From positions 1-64,000 of the forward strand of contig CAZMHI010000011.1 of assembly GCA_964566055.1 (NCBI GenBank): a stretch of DNA of 64,000 bases. The letters are read 5' to 3'. The notes below the pieces were generated by a model, which ran no database searches, had not been told where the DNA came from, and worked only from the letters and a program-made list of their open reading frames with translations. Position numbers and translations under genes: made by a program. Positions 25,877 through 34,985 of the stretch are shown here, piece after piece. Source of the stretch: TMED23 sp964566055 (lineage in GTDB: Bacteria; Pseudomonadota; Alphaproteobacteria; Rhodospirillales; UBA2165). Within the stretch, counting starts at the first letter, position 1. Each line of letters opens with the position of its first letter.

Positions 25877-26338
25877 GGGATGGCGGCAGTAGATAACGTT
25901 GACGTTTTTTGTGCTCATGACCACGACCTCATCCTGATTTAGAATTTCGGTAAAGGTTTTGACAATTCCCCGGTCAGGTTTGGTTTGTGAGCGGCGGGTA
26001 TCCGTCGTCGTAACGCGAAAGGTTAACGTATCTCCAGGGCGAACCGGCGCCAACCAGCGCACTTCGTCTAATCCCGGTGAGGCAATACTTGAAACTTCAG
26101 ATAAAAAATTCTGGGCAAAAAATCGCATCATCAAGCTGCCGGTGAGCCAGCCACTGGCAATAAGGCCATTGAACGGCCCATTTTTCGCTTTTTCCCGATC
26201 GATATGAATGCTTTGCGGATCGTAAGACTGCGCGAAGCTGATCATTTCCTCTTCATCAACTTCAACACTGCCTATAATTTTAACATCACCGGCCTCGTAA
26301 TCTTCGAAATATCGCTCATCATCTTTATTTTCCGCCAT
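25871..26338 (-). CDS. MaoC-family dehydratase
   Basis: This hot-dog-fold enzyme of the (R)-specific enoyl-CoA hydratase/MaoC type adds water to, or removes it from, CoA thioesters. The hydratase-2 motif region reads FAQSYDPQSIHIDREKAKNGPFNGLIASGWLTGSLMM, with the catalytic Asp and His in YDPQSIHID and the downstream Gly-rich helix. Residues 90-150 carry the second half of the hot dog (DEVRWLAPVRPGDTLTFRV). Length 155 is typical. It follows purU by 24 bases on the same strand. The substrate is unknown. Confidence 0.83.
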   Translation of the reverse strand: MAENKDDERYFEDYEAGDVKIIGSVEVDEEEMISFAQSYDPQSIHIDREKAKNGPFNGLIASGWLTGSLMMRFFAQNFLSEVSSIASPGLDEVRWLAPVRPGDTLTFRVTTTDTRRSQTKPDRGIVKTFTEILNQDEVVVMSTKNVNVIYCRHPK

Positions 26339-26362
26339 ACTCTATCCAATACTTCGAAATTT

Positions 26363-27235
26363 TTAATTAAATACAATGGTGCGATGGCCGTTGAGTAATA
26401 CCCGGTCTTCAAGCGCTGCCCGCAACCCCCGCGATAGCACCTGGCTTTCAACATCGCGGCCCACCGCAGCCAAGTCATCCGGTGTCTGGGTGTGATCTAC
26501 CCGCTCGACCGCTTGGGCAATAATCGGCCCTTCATCCAAATCTTCCGTAACAAAATGAGCCGTCGCGCCAATGATTTTAACACCTCTCGCATGGGCTTGA
26601 TGGTAGGGCTTGGCGCCCTTGAAGCCGGGCAGGAAAGAATGGTGAATATTGATCACACGGGGGTACAATTTGGCAATAAACTCAGGTGTCAAAATCTGCA
26701 TATAGCGCGCCAGCACAATCAAATCCGTGCCCGTGTCCTCGATGATCTTCAGCAAGGCGGCTTCCTGATCCTGCTTGGTTTCTGGAGAGATCGGTAAATG
26801 ATGATAAGGAATGTCATGCCAATCAGCGAGCGGCTTCAAATCCGGATGATTGGAGACAATTGCCGTTATTTCCATCGGCATGGCGCCGATGCGATAACGG
26901 TAGAGGATGTCGTTGAGACAGTGCTCCGGCTTAGAGACCATAATCAAGACACGCTTTTGCTTGGCCTTATTACGCAACTGCCATTCCATCTCAAAACGAT
27001 CAGCAATTGCCTGAAAGGCCGAGCGCACATCATCAGCGGACAGCCCCTGCCGATCAATGCGGAATACCATCCGGCCAAAAAAACGCGCTGTTTCACTATC
27101 GGCAAAATGCGCGGTCTTGGTGATAAAACAATCAAGCTCGGCCAAACAGCCGGTCGTCGCAGCGACGATCCCAGCTTTATCGGGACAGCTCATGGTCAAA
27201 ACGTATTCAGGTGTCACGGCAACCTCAAAGCTCAA
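26363..27235 (-). CDS. purU: formyltetrahydrofolate deformylase
   Basis: This enzyme hydrolyses 10-formyltetrahydrofolate to formate and tetrahydrofolate, balancing one-carbon pools and methionine/glycine supply. An N-terminal ACT domain (VLTMSCPDKAGIVAATTGCLAELDCFI) precedes the formyltransferase-fold catalytic domain. The latter has LIVLARYMQILTPEF, NIHHSFLPGFKGAKPYHQA with the catalytic Asn-His, and GATAHFVTEDLDEGPIIAQ with the catalytic Asp. Length 290 is standard. A metH relic lies immediately upstream on the same strand. Confidence 0.9.
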   Translation of the reverse strand: MSFEVAVTPEYVLTMSCPDKAGIVAATTGCLAELDCFITKTAHFADSETARFFGRMVFRIDRQGLSADDVRSAFQAIADRFEMEWQLRNKAKQKRVLIMVSKPEHCLNDILYRYRIGAMPMEITAIVSNHPDLKPLADWHDIPYHHLPISPETKQDQEAALLKIIEDTGTDLIVLARYMQILTPEFIAKLYPRVINIHHSFLPGFKGAKPYHQAHARGVKIIGATAHFVTEDLDEGPIIAQAVERVDHTQTPDDLAAVGRDVESQVLSRGLRAALEDRVLLNGHRTIVFN

Positions 27236-27256
27236 AAACTAAAACTATGCGCCTTA

Positions 27257-27346
27257 TTGAGGTTGAGCCGAGCCACTTTTCATACGGCTCGAGCGGGACC
27301 CCACGGCGGCGGGCATCATGGCAAAACTTTCGCTTAGGTCAATAGC
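27257..27346 (-). pseudogene. decayed metH 3'-end fragment with internal deletion
   Basis: The minus strand encodes AIDLSESFAMMPA and then, across a frame change, RRRGVPLEPYEKWLGS. These match two separate parts of the MetH C-terminus in this window: SIELTENFAMMPA and RRRGVSVELAEKWLAS. At the DNA level, GAGCCACTTTTC and CGGCGGCGGGCAT are shared with 31323-31369. CATCATGGCAAAACTTTCG resembles 31461-31479. About 90 bases that lie between the two segments in metH are missing, and the join falls at a short repeat (GGCGGC[G/A]GGCAT). It is non-functional and differs from the local metH at many positions, so it is an old or foreign copy. Confidence 0.7.
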
Positions 27347-27378
27347 CGTTTTGCCACAAGGTCTTTTAGGTCAGGCAG

Positions 27379-28101
27379 TTAAGCCGCCTCACGTTTTTCG
27401 ACCGGTTTGATCGCAGGTACATTTTGCCCGGATGAGGCTTTGGGCGAGGCTTTCCAATATCCGAAGCCCATGAACATGGCACCGGCCACTGCATTGCCAA
27501 GCGTTACCCAGAGCAAGTTATGGCCCATACCGGCCAGCGACACGGATTCAGGATGCTCGCCAAGCAAAGCAATGACGAAGATCGTCATATTGGCGATCGA
27601 GTGTTCATACCCACTGGCAATAAAGGCGAGCAGACACCAGAAAATGACAATACATTTCGCCACATCGTTCTCGGTTCTGGCCGCCATCCACAAGGCGAGA
27701 CATACCAGCCAATTACAAAGGATCCCTAGAGCGAACAACTGCAGGGCAGGTTTGCCCATCTTGGCGGCAGCGATAGTGTTAAGCAGATCAGCGCCGGTTC
27801 CTAATAGAGGTCCGTGGCCGACAAAGTAAACCGCACTCAGCACCACCACACCGGCAAGATTACCCAGCCAGGACATTGACCATGACCGGGCCAGATCTTT
27901 GCCACCGGTCTTACCGCGCAGCCAGCCGATGGTCATGAACATGGTGTGGCCAGTGAACAATTCCGAGCCGGCGAAGACCACCAGGGTCAAGGCGATACCG
28001 AACGTGCCACCCATGACGAGCTTGCGGATCGACGGATCGACGAAGGCGCCAAGGGTGAAAATCAGGATAATTCCGAGACCAACATAGGCACCCGCCATCA
28101 T
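27379..28101 (-). CDS. nirC: nitrite transporter, formate/nitrite transporter family
   Basis: This inner-membrane pentameric channel moves nitrite in or out for the NirBD reductase encoded upstream. It resembles E. coli NirC along its length: AGAYVGLGIILIFTLG, the pore motif AGSELFTGHTMFMTIG, GILCNWLVCLALWMAARTE, SGYEHSIANMTIF and HNLLWVTLGNAVAGAMFMG. From the first ATG it is 240 residues, about 30 short of relatives. In-frame coding similarity continues upstream (IDTLDHFADVARKKADILKHNPTSFFIGA) to about 28194, where no ATG, GTG or TTG exists. The true start is therefore probably there, either non-canonical or lost to a sequence error. Confidence 0.88.
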   Translation of the reverse strand: MMAGAYVGLGIILIFTLGAFVDPSIRKLVMGGTFGIALTLVVFAGSELFTGHTMFMTIGWLRGKTGGKDLARSWSMSWLGNLAGVVVLSAVYFVGHGPLLGTGADLLNTIAAAKMGKPALQLFALGILCNWLVCLALWMAARTENDVAKCIVIFWCLLAFIASGYEHSIANMTIFVIALLGEHPESVSLAGMGHNLLWVTLGNAVAGAMFMGFGYWKASPKASSGQNVPAIKPVEKREAA

Positions 28102-28245
28102 CGCTCCGATAAAGAATGAAGTCGGGTTGTGCTTTAAGATATCGGCTTTTTTTCTGGCGACATCAGCAAAATGATCAAGTGTATCAATATAAATTTGAGT
28201 AATCCCGTCATTGAAGCTGATCCTATATGTCTAGATCAGCAAAGC

Positions 28246-28605
28246 TTAGGCGGAAACTACTTTTAAAAACGGAGTGGCGTAATGACTTTGGTCAAGTTGC
28301 AGGGAAATCACCCCATCCTTGATGCGCGCCGGATATTTAGTGGCACAGCCTTTGTCCGGGGCCACAGCTGTGCCGTTGGCCAGTTCAATAGCCCAATTGT
28401 GCAGGGGACACGTAACTTTCCAGCCATGAACAATGCCTTGTGACAGCGGGCCGCCGCGGTGCGGGCATTTATCTTCGATGGCAAATATCCGGTCATCGGC
28501 GCTGCGAAATACTGCAATGTCGCAAACTTCTGTTTTAAGCACACGGGCACCACGCCGGGGAATATCCTCAAGGCGGCCAATTTCTATCCATTCAGTCATA
28601 ATCAC
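28246..28605 (-). CDS. nirD: nitrite reductase small subunit (Rieske-type)
   Basis: This is the small subunit of cytoplasmic NADH-dependent nitrite reductase. The Rieske 2Fe-2S ligands are present (DKCPHRGGPLSQG and TCPLHNWAIEL); many enterobacterial NirD proteins lack them, but forms like this keep them. Length 119 is typical. The ATG overlaps the nirB stop by four bases (ATGA), and MTEW two codons later is an alternative start. Together with nirB it reduces nitrite to ammonium for assimilation or detoxification. Confidence 0.9.
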   Translation of the reverse strand: MIMTEWIEIGRLEDIPRRGARVLKTEVCDIAVFRSADDRIFAIEDKCPHRGGPLSQGIVHGWKVTCPLHNWAIELANGTAVAPDKGCATKYPARIKDGVISLQLDQSHYATPFLKVVSA

Positions 28606-31052
28606 ACTGCCATTTTTAAAGGCGTAAATTCATGAGCAGCCACTTGTTCTTCAGCCCGCTCTTTCCAGGGATCTTCTTGCGCAAAGCTCTGAGAATGCTG
28701 GAACCGTGCGGCGAGTTCCTTCCGCCCGGCCTCATCCTCAACGATCCGCTTTTTGACATAGGATAAGCCAACCCGCTCAATCCAATGGGCGGTGCGATTG
28801 AGATATTGAGCCTCTTCACGGTAGAGCTGGAGAAAGGCAAAACAATATTCGAGAACCTCTTCTTCGGTTTCGACTTTACACAACAGATCGGTAGCCCGGA
28901 TTTTGACGCCGCCATTACCGCCAACGTGAAGTTCCCAGCCTGAATCCACAGCGACCACACCGAAATCCTTAATCGTTGCTTCCGCGCAGTTGCGGGGGCA
29001 CCCGGAGACCGCCATTTTAAACTTGTGCGGGGTTCCTGATCCCCAGCAGGCTTTCTCAATCTTGATTCCCATCTCCATCGCGGCTTGCGTGCCGAAACGG
29101 CACCATTCGGAGCCGACACAAGTCTTTACCGTGCGCACACCTTTTGCGTAGGCGTGACCGGAAACCATGCCGGCTTTGTTCAAATCATGCCAAACTGCCG
29201 GCAAATCCTCTTTCTCAATACCCAGCAGATCTATCCGCTGCCCCCCTGTGACATGAACGGTGGGAACGGCAAATTTTTCAGCCACGTCAGCAATGGCGCG
29301 AAGTTCCGTTGGATTGGTTAGCCCACCCCACATCCTGGGCACCACCGAATAGGTGCCGTCTTTTTGAATATTGGCGTGCACCCGTTCATTGATGAAGCGG
29401 GATTGGCTGTCATCTTCATACTCACCTGGCCAAGCGCAAAGCAGGTAATAGTTAAGCGCTGGGCGGCAACTCGCACAGCCATCCTGGGAGAGCCACTCCA
29501 AAAAGCCCATTACTTCAGGAATGGTTTTAAGTTCGTTATCGGCAATCGCTTGCCGGACTTCGTCATGACTGAACTCGGTGCAAGTGCAGAGAGGCTTTTT
29601 GGCCGGAGTTTTGGAATAATCTCCTCCCAAGGTGAAAGCCAGAATTTGCTCAACCTGCCCGGTACAGGAACCGCAAGAGGAAGAGGCTTTGGTGTGGGCG
29701 CGCACATCATCCAGAGTAAATAGTTTCTGGTCGGTAATTGCGCTGGTGATGTCGCCTTTGCAAACCCCGTTACAGCCACAAACTTCGGTGGCATCACTCA
29801 TGGCGAGAATGGCATTTTCTGAACTGTTCCCGGAATCACCAGGCATTGATTGCCCCATTAACAGCCGGTCACGGTCATCTGAAACATCAACCTGATCACG
29901 CATCAACTGAAAATGCCGGGCAGCGTCTACAGTATCACCGAGGGAAACAGCGCCTTGGATTTTATTGTCTTTGAGCACCAGTTTTTTATAGATATTCCGG
30001 CCGGCATCCTGGAACAGTAAGGTCTCTGTGCCCTCACAATCTTCAAAATCTCCCGCCGAAAACAAATCAATCCCGGTGACTTTGAGGCGTGTGGAAAGCA
30101 CAGTGCCTTTGTAGGATTTGTGGCCGTAATCAGCCAGATGATTGGCGCAGACCTTGGCCTGCTCGTAAAGCGGGGCGACCAGACCGTAAGTCTGACCCCG
30201 GTGCTGGACACATTCGCCAACAGCGAAAACAGCCGGATCATATGTCAGCATGGAATCATTGACGACGATGCCTCGTTCGCAGTAAATGCCAACATCGCTG
30301 GCCAAAGATTTGCGCGGGCGAATTCCAACAGCCATAACGACAATATCCGCCGGCAACTCGGTGCCGTCTTTTAGTTTTACACCGGTGACCCGCTTGGTTT
30401 CGCTATTCTCACCGAGGATGGCTTCAGTTTCCGCCGACAAGAGAAAGTTCATACCGGCTTTCTCCAGGGAGCGGCGCAGCATGCCTGCCGCCACATCGTC
30501 TAATTGACGTTCCATCAGCCGGTCCATTAAATGGACCACGGTCACTTTCATGCCCTGCTTCATCAGGCCATGGGCAGCTTCCAGACCAAGCAAACCGCCA
30601 CCGATAATAATCGCGTTTTTGTGTTCCTGAGCTGCCGCAAGCATCACTTCGACGTCCTGGATACCGCGAAAGCCGACCACACCATCGAGATCATGACCGG
30701 GGACCGGCAAAATAATAGGTTCGGACCCCGTTGCCAAAAGCAGGCGGTCATAAGGCGTGGCTTCACCGTCTTCGGTTTTTACCAGTTTGTTTTTACGGTC
30801 TATGCCAATGATTTTTTCGCCTTTCCGCAGGGTGATATCATTGTCGGCATACCATTGCTCATCGTTGAGCATAATCTCGTCAAGGGTCTGCTCACCGGCG
30901 AGAACTGGTGACAGCATTATCCGGTTATAATTACCGTGAGGCTCGGCGCCAAAAACAGTGATGTCGTAAAGGTCGGGTGCGAGTTCGAGCAATTCCTCGA
31001 CTGTGCGCATGCCTGCCATGCCATTTCCAACGACAACCAGTCTCTTTTTCAT
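28602..31052 (-). CDS. nirB: nitrite reductase [NAD(P)H] large subunit
   Basis: This FAD, siroheme and iron-sulfur enzyme reduces nitrite to ammonia with NADH. Its domains are a pyridine nucleotide-disulfide oxidoreductase (1-320; VVVGNGMAGMRT for FAD and AIIIGGGLLGLEAAHGL for NAD) and a BFD-like 2Fe-2S domain (about 420-470; CGCNGVCKGDI and CGSCTGQVEQ). These are followed by a ferredoxin-like half domain and the siroheme/4Fe-4S domain. The last has CVGSEWCRFGTQ and the second cysteine pair CPRNCAEA. Length 816 is full. AAGGAA precedes the ATG. Operon order is nirB-nirD-nirC. Confidence 0.93.
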   Translation of the reverse strand: MKKRLVVVGNGMAGMRTVEELLELAPDLYDITVFGAEPHGNYNRIMLSPVLAGEQTLDEIMLNDEQWYADNDITLRKGEKIIGIDRKNKLVKTEDGEATPYDRLLLATGSEPIILPVPGHDLDGVVGFRGIQDVEVMLAAAQEHKNAIIIGGGLLGLEAAHGLMKQGMKVTVVHLMDRLMERQLDDVAAGMLRRSLEKAGMNFLLSAETEAILGENSETKRVTGVKLKDGTELPADIVVMAVGIRPRKSLASDVGIYCERGIVVNDSMLTYDPAVFAVGECVQHRGQTYGLVAPLYEQAKVCANHLADYGHKSYKGTVLSTRLKVTGIDLFSAGDFEDCEGTETLLFQDAGRNIYKKLVLKDNKIQGAVSLGDTVDAARHFQLMRDQVDVSDDRDRLLMGQSMPGDSGNSSENAILAMSDATEVCGCNGVCKGDITSAITDQKLFTLDDVRAHTKASSSCGSCTGQVEQILAFTLGGDYSKTPAKKPLCTCTEFSHDEVRQAIADNELKTIPEVMGFLEWLSQDGCASCRPALNYYLLCAWPGEYEDDSQSRFINERVHANIQKDGTYSVVPRMWGGLTNPTELRAIADVAEKFAVPTVHVTGGQRIDLLGIEKEDLPAVWHDLNKAGMVSGHAYAKGVRTVKTCVGSEWCRFGTQAAMEMGIKIEKACWGSGTPHKFKMAVSGCPRNCAEATIKDFGVVAVDSGWELHVGGNGGVKIRATDLLCKVETEEEVLEYCFAFLQLYREEAQYLNRTAHWIERVGLSYVKKRIVEDEAGRKELAARFQHSQSFAQEDPWKERAEEQVAAHEFTPLKMAV

Positions 31053-31298
31053 GGGTCAAATTCCTTTTATTACTCAGGGGCTAAACGGAATGATCGCCGG
31101 AATGCCGCCCCAGGGGCCTTCCCTAACAACCCACAACGCAATCGGCGTGCCAAACAGAGAATTCTGATGGATTTCTAAAATTATTCTATTAGTTACAGTA
31201 CGTTATGAGATTTTATATGAAATGCAGCGCAGTGCCCTTGAACAAGGCCTTGACATAATATGCCTAATTTATAATCATTAAATATATGTGACTATTTT

Positions 31299-34200
31299 TT
31301 AAGCATAATTGAGATTGGAGGCGAGCCACTTTTCCGCCAGCTCAACCGAGACACCTCGGCGGCGGGCATAATCCTGCACCTGGTCCTTACCGATCTTGCC
31401 AATACCAAAATACTGGGACGACGGATGGGAGAAGTAATAACCAGACACCGAGGCGGCAGGCATCATAGCAAAATTTTCGGTCAACTCGATTGACGTTCTT
31501 GGCGTAGCATCCAATAGGTCGAACAATTGCGGCTTGATCGAATGATCTGGGCAGGCTGGATAGCCGGGGGCTGGGCGGATACCAGAATAGTTTTCCTTGA
31601 TCAGATCCTCATTGGTTAAATCTTCATCTGCCGCATAGCCCCAAAGCTCCTTGCGCACTCGCTCGTGCAAACGCTCGGCAAAGGCTTCGGCCAGACGGTC
31701 GGCCAGAGCTTTCAGCAATATATCGCTGTAATCATCATGGGATTTGGCAAACTCTTTAAGCTTGTTTTCAATCTCGAGCCCTGCCGTCACGGCAAAGCCA
31801 CCAATATAGTCTTTAATGCCGGTCTCTTTTGGTGCGATGAAATCCGAGAGACAGAAATTCGCCCGGCCCGAAGTTTTGGTCATTTGCTGGCGGACAAAAG
31901 GAATGACGGCCTGCACCTCGGTGCGGCTGTCATCGCTATAGATCTCAATATCATCCCCGACCGCATTGGCCGGAAAAAATCCAACCACAGCATTGGCACT
32001 GAGCCACTGTTCACCAATCAGGCGCTGCAGCATGGCTTGAGCATCGTTAAAGAGCGAACGCGCCGCATCGCCGACCGTCACGTCATCCAAGATTTTCGGA
32101 TAGGTGCCAGCGAGCTCCCAGGTGCGGAAAAAAGGTGTCCAATCGATCCGTGTGGTTAGCTCAGCAAGATCATAGTCCTTAAACTCCCGCACGCCGAGAA
32201 AACTCGGCTCCACCGGTGTGGTTTTCGACCAGTCGATCTCATGAGCTGCATCACGGGCATCTTCAATGGCGGCTAAATTATCACCCCGGTCCCGGCCTTC
32301 ATATTCATCACGAATTTTATCGTATTCCAAGCTGACTTCGGCGACATATTGATCGCTTAATGTGTCGCTCAAAAGATTACTCGCCACCCCAACCGCGCGG
32401 GAGGCATCCGTAACATAAATGGTCGAGCCTTCGTAATTGGGCGCAATCTTAACAGCCGTATGCACTTTTGACGTTGTCGCCCCGCCAATCAGCAATGGAA
32501 TGTCGAATTTGTCGCGGGACAGCTCTTTAGCAACCGATGTCATCTCTTCCAGCGAAGGTGTGATCAGGCCGGACAAGCCGATGATGTCAACATTTTCAGC
32601 CCTAGCGGCTTCGATAATTTTTTCATAGGGCACCATCACGCCAATATCGATGACATCGTAATTGTTACATTGCAGCACGACGCCAACGATGTTTTTGCCA
32701 ATGTCATGAACATCGCCTTTTACCGTCGCCAGCAATATTTTACCCTTACTTTCAATGACGCCGCTGGCCTCTTTTTCAGCCTCTATAAAAGGCACGAGAT
32801 GGGCCACCGCCTGCTTCATCACCCGGGCGGATTTAACCACCTGCGGCAGGAACATCTGACCGGAGCCGAACAAATCACCGACTAAATTCATACCATCCAT
32901 CAGCGGCCCTTCAATAACTTCGATCGGTCGGTCAAATTGCTGGCGCGCCTCTTCGGTGTCTTCGACTATGTACTCGGTGATGCCTTTGACCAAAGCATGG
33001 GCCATGCGCTCAGCGATAGAACCTTCGCGCCAGGACAAATCTTCGGCTTTTTCTTTTGCCTGGCCTTGCGCCTGGTCGGCAACGTCCAAAAGCCGTTCAG
33101 TCGCATCTTCCCGGCGGTTCAAGATGACATCTTCGATGCGCTCTCTCAAATCCGGCTCGATATCGGCATAGACAGCCAGCTGACCGGCATTGACGATACC
33201 CATATCCATGCCGGCATTAACCGCATGATAGAGAAACACGGCGTGCATGGCCTCGCGAACGGCATTATTGCCACGGAAGGAAAATGAGACATTGCTGAGC
33301 CCGCCGCTGATACTCGCATGCGGCAGATTTTCTTTGATATATTTAACCGCCTCGATATAGGCTTTGGAGAAATTACGATGTTCTTCAATGCCGGTGGCAA
33401 CCGGGAAAATATTGGGATCAAAAATAATATCCTGTGGTGGAAAACCTACCTCTTCAGTTAAAATCCGGTAGGATTTCTTGCAAATCTCGATCATGCGTTC
33501 AAAGGTATCGGCTTGGCCTTGCTCATCAAAGGCCATGACAATAGCCGCCGCACCGTAATAGAGAACTTCCTGGGCTTGCGCTTTAAAAGCCTCCTTGCCT
33601 TCTTTGAGGCTGATCGAATTGACCACGCCTTTGCCTTGCACGCATTTGAGACCGGCTTCAATGACAGACCATTTAGAGCTGTCTATCATCACCGGCACCC
33701 GGCAGATGTCAGGCTCGGAGGCGACCAGTTTTAAGAAACGATCCATCGCCGCTTCGGATTCGAGCATCGCCTCATCCATATTGACGTCGATAATCTGTGC
33801 ACCATTTTCGACTTGCTGGCGGGCAACGTCCAGGGCGGTTTCATAATCCTCTTCCATGATCAGCTTTTTAAACCGCGCCGAGCCGGCCACATTGGTCCGC
33901 TCTCCGACATTAACAAAGCCGGTAACCTCATCAATGTTCAGGGGCTCCAATCCGCTGAGGCGGCCATGCACTTTGAGGTCCGGCAACGCGCGCGGCGTCA
34001 GTCCTTTGATGCCTTCTGCAATGGCACGCACATGATCGGGCGTTGTTCCACAACAGCCGCCAACCACATTGAGGAAGCCACTGACGGCAAATTCATCGAG
34101 CATTTCGGCCATATAGTCGGGCGTATCATCATAACCGCCGAAGGCGTTTGGCAGACCGGCATTGGGATGAAGACTGACATAAGTCGACGACACGCCAGCC

Positions 34201-34985
34201 AGTGCCTGAATATGAGGGCGCAGATCAGCGGCGCCTAAGGCACAGTTCAGGCCGATAACCAGCGGCTTGGCATGAGCGACCGAGTTCCAAAAGGCTTCCG
34301 GTGTCTGGCCGGTAAGGGTGCGGCCGGAACTATCAGTAATCGTACCCGAGATCATCAGCGGCACGTCGATGCCGCGCTCATTTTGCAGCTTCATCACCGC
34401 ATAGAGCGCCGCCTTGGCATTGAGCGTATCAAAAATTGTTTCCACCAGCAGGATATCTGCACCACCATCGATTAGCGCCCCGGCAGCTTGGGTGTAAGCT
34501 TCTGCCAATTCATCGAAAGAAATATTGCGATAGCCCGGATCGTTGACATCCGGCGAGATTGAGGCTGTCCGGTTGGTCGGACCTAGCACGCCGGCGACAT
34601 AAACCGTTCTTTCTGCTGCCGCAGCTGCCTCCTTGGCTAACTGGGCTGCTTCAAAGTTCAATTCATAGACGATATCTTCGAGACCGTAATCAGCTTGCGA
34701 AATGGTCGTCGCATTAAAGGTGTTGGTCTCAATGATATCAGTGCCGGCGGCAATATAAGCATCATGGATTTCCCGGATTATGTCTGGCCGCGTTAAGGTC
34801 AACAGATCATTATTGCCCTTTTGGTCGTGACCGTGATCCTTAAAGCGCTCGCCCCGATAATCGCTTTCCGCCAGCTCATAGGCTTGGATCATTGTGCCAG
34901 TCGCGCCGTCAAGCACGGCAATGCGCTCTCGAAATAAGGCAACTAGCTCATCGCGTATCGATCGACTGGTCGCTTTAACCATCAC
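31299..34985 (-). CDS. metH: cobalamin-dependent methionine synthase
   Basis: This enzyme transfers the methyl group of 5-methyltetrahydrofolate to homocysteine through methylcobalamin. All four modules are present. The homocysteine domain has zinc cysteines in GLNCALGA and VGGCCGTTPDHV. The pterin domain includes NVGERTNVAGSARF. The B12 domain has the cobalt-binding DVHDIGKNIVG, about residue 770. The C-terminal activation domain ends with ELTENFAMMPAASVSGYYFSHP. Length 1228 is typical. The start overlaps the metF stop by 11 bases, giving a metF-metH operon behind the ArsR-methyltransferase regulator. The organism therefore needs vitamin B12, made or imported. Confidence 0.94.
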   Translation of the reverse strand: MMVKATSRSIRDELVALFRERIAVLDGATGTMIQAYELAESDYRGERFKDHGHDQKGNNDLLTLTRPDIIREIHDAYIAAGTDIIETNTFNATTISQADYGLEDIVYELNFEAAQLAKEAAAAAERTVYVAGVLGPTNRTASISPDVNDPGYRNISFDELAEAYTQAAGALIDGGADILLVETIFDTLNAKAALYAVMKLQNERGIDVPLMISGTITDSSGRTLTGQTPEAFWNSVAHAKPLVIGLNCALGAADLRPHIQALAGVSSTYVSLHPNAGLPNAFGGYDDTPDYMAEMLDEFAVSGFLNVVGGCCGTTPDHVRAIAEGIKGLTPRALPDLKVHGRLSGLEPLNIDEVTGFVNVGERTNVAGSARFKKLIMEEDYETALDVARQQVENGAQIIDVNMDEAMLESEAAMDRFLKLVASEPDICRVPVMIDSSKWSVIEAGLKCVQGKGVVNSISLKEGKEAFKAQAQEVLYYGAAAIVMAFDEQGQADTFERMIEICKKSYRILTEEVGFPPQDIIFDPNIFPVATGIEEHRNFSKAYIEAVKYIKENLPHASISGGLSNVSFSFRGNNAVREAMHAVFLYHAVNAGMDMGIVNAGQLAVYADIEPDLRERIEDVILNRREDATERLLDVADQAQGQAKEKAEDLSWREGSIAERMAHALVKGITEYIVEDTEEARQQFDRPIEVIEGPLMDGMNLVGDLFGSGQMFLPQVVKSARVMKQAVAHLVPFIEAEKEASGVIESKGKILLATVKGDVHDIGKNIVGVVLQCNNYDVIDIGVMVPYEKIIEAARAENVDIIGLSGLITPSLEEMTSVAKELSRDKFDIPLLIGGATTSKVHTAVKIAPNYEGSTIYVTDASRAVGVASNLLSDTLSDQYVAEVSLEYDKIRDEYEGRDRGDNLAAIEDARDAAHEIDWSKTTPVEPSFLGVREFKDYDLAELTTRIDWTPFFRTWELAGTYPKILDDVTVGDAARSLFNDAQAMLQRLIGEQWLSANAVVGFFPANAVGDDIEIYSDDSRTEVQAVIPFVRQQMTKTSGRANFCLSDFIAPKETGIKDYIGGFAVTAGLEIENKLKEFAKSHDDYSDILLKALADRLAEAFAERLHERVRKELWGYAADEDLTNEDLIKENYSGIRPAPGYPACPDHSIKPQLFDLLDATPRTSIELTENFAMMPAASVSGYYFSHPSSQYFGIGKIGKDQVQDYARRRGVSVELAEKWLASNLNYA

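Noticed and set aside
31236..31260. Overlapping palindromes CCTTGAACAAGG and CAAGGCCTTG, and a GG-N10-GC spacing resembling a sigma54 promoter before nirB
   Set aside because: The TGGCAC element does not fit and the palindromes are short. Not enough to name a nitrogen-control site.
31250..31275. TTGACATAATATG promoter-like sequence on the plus strand
   Set aside because: It faces the 3' end of metH with no gene to drive; taken as chance in AT-rich sequence.
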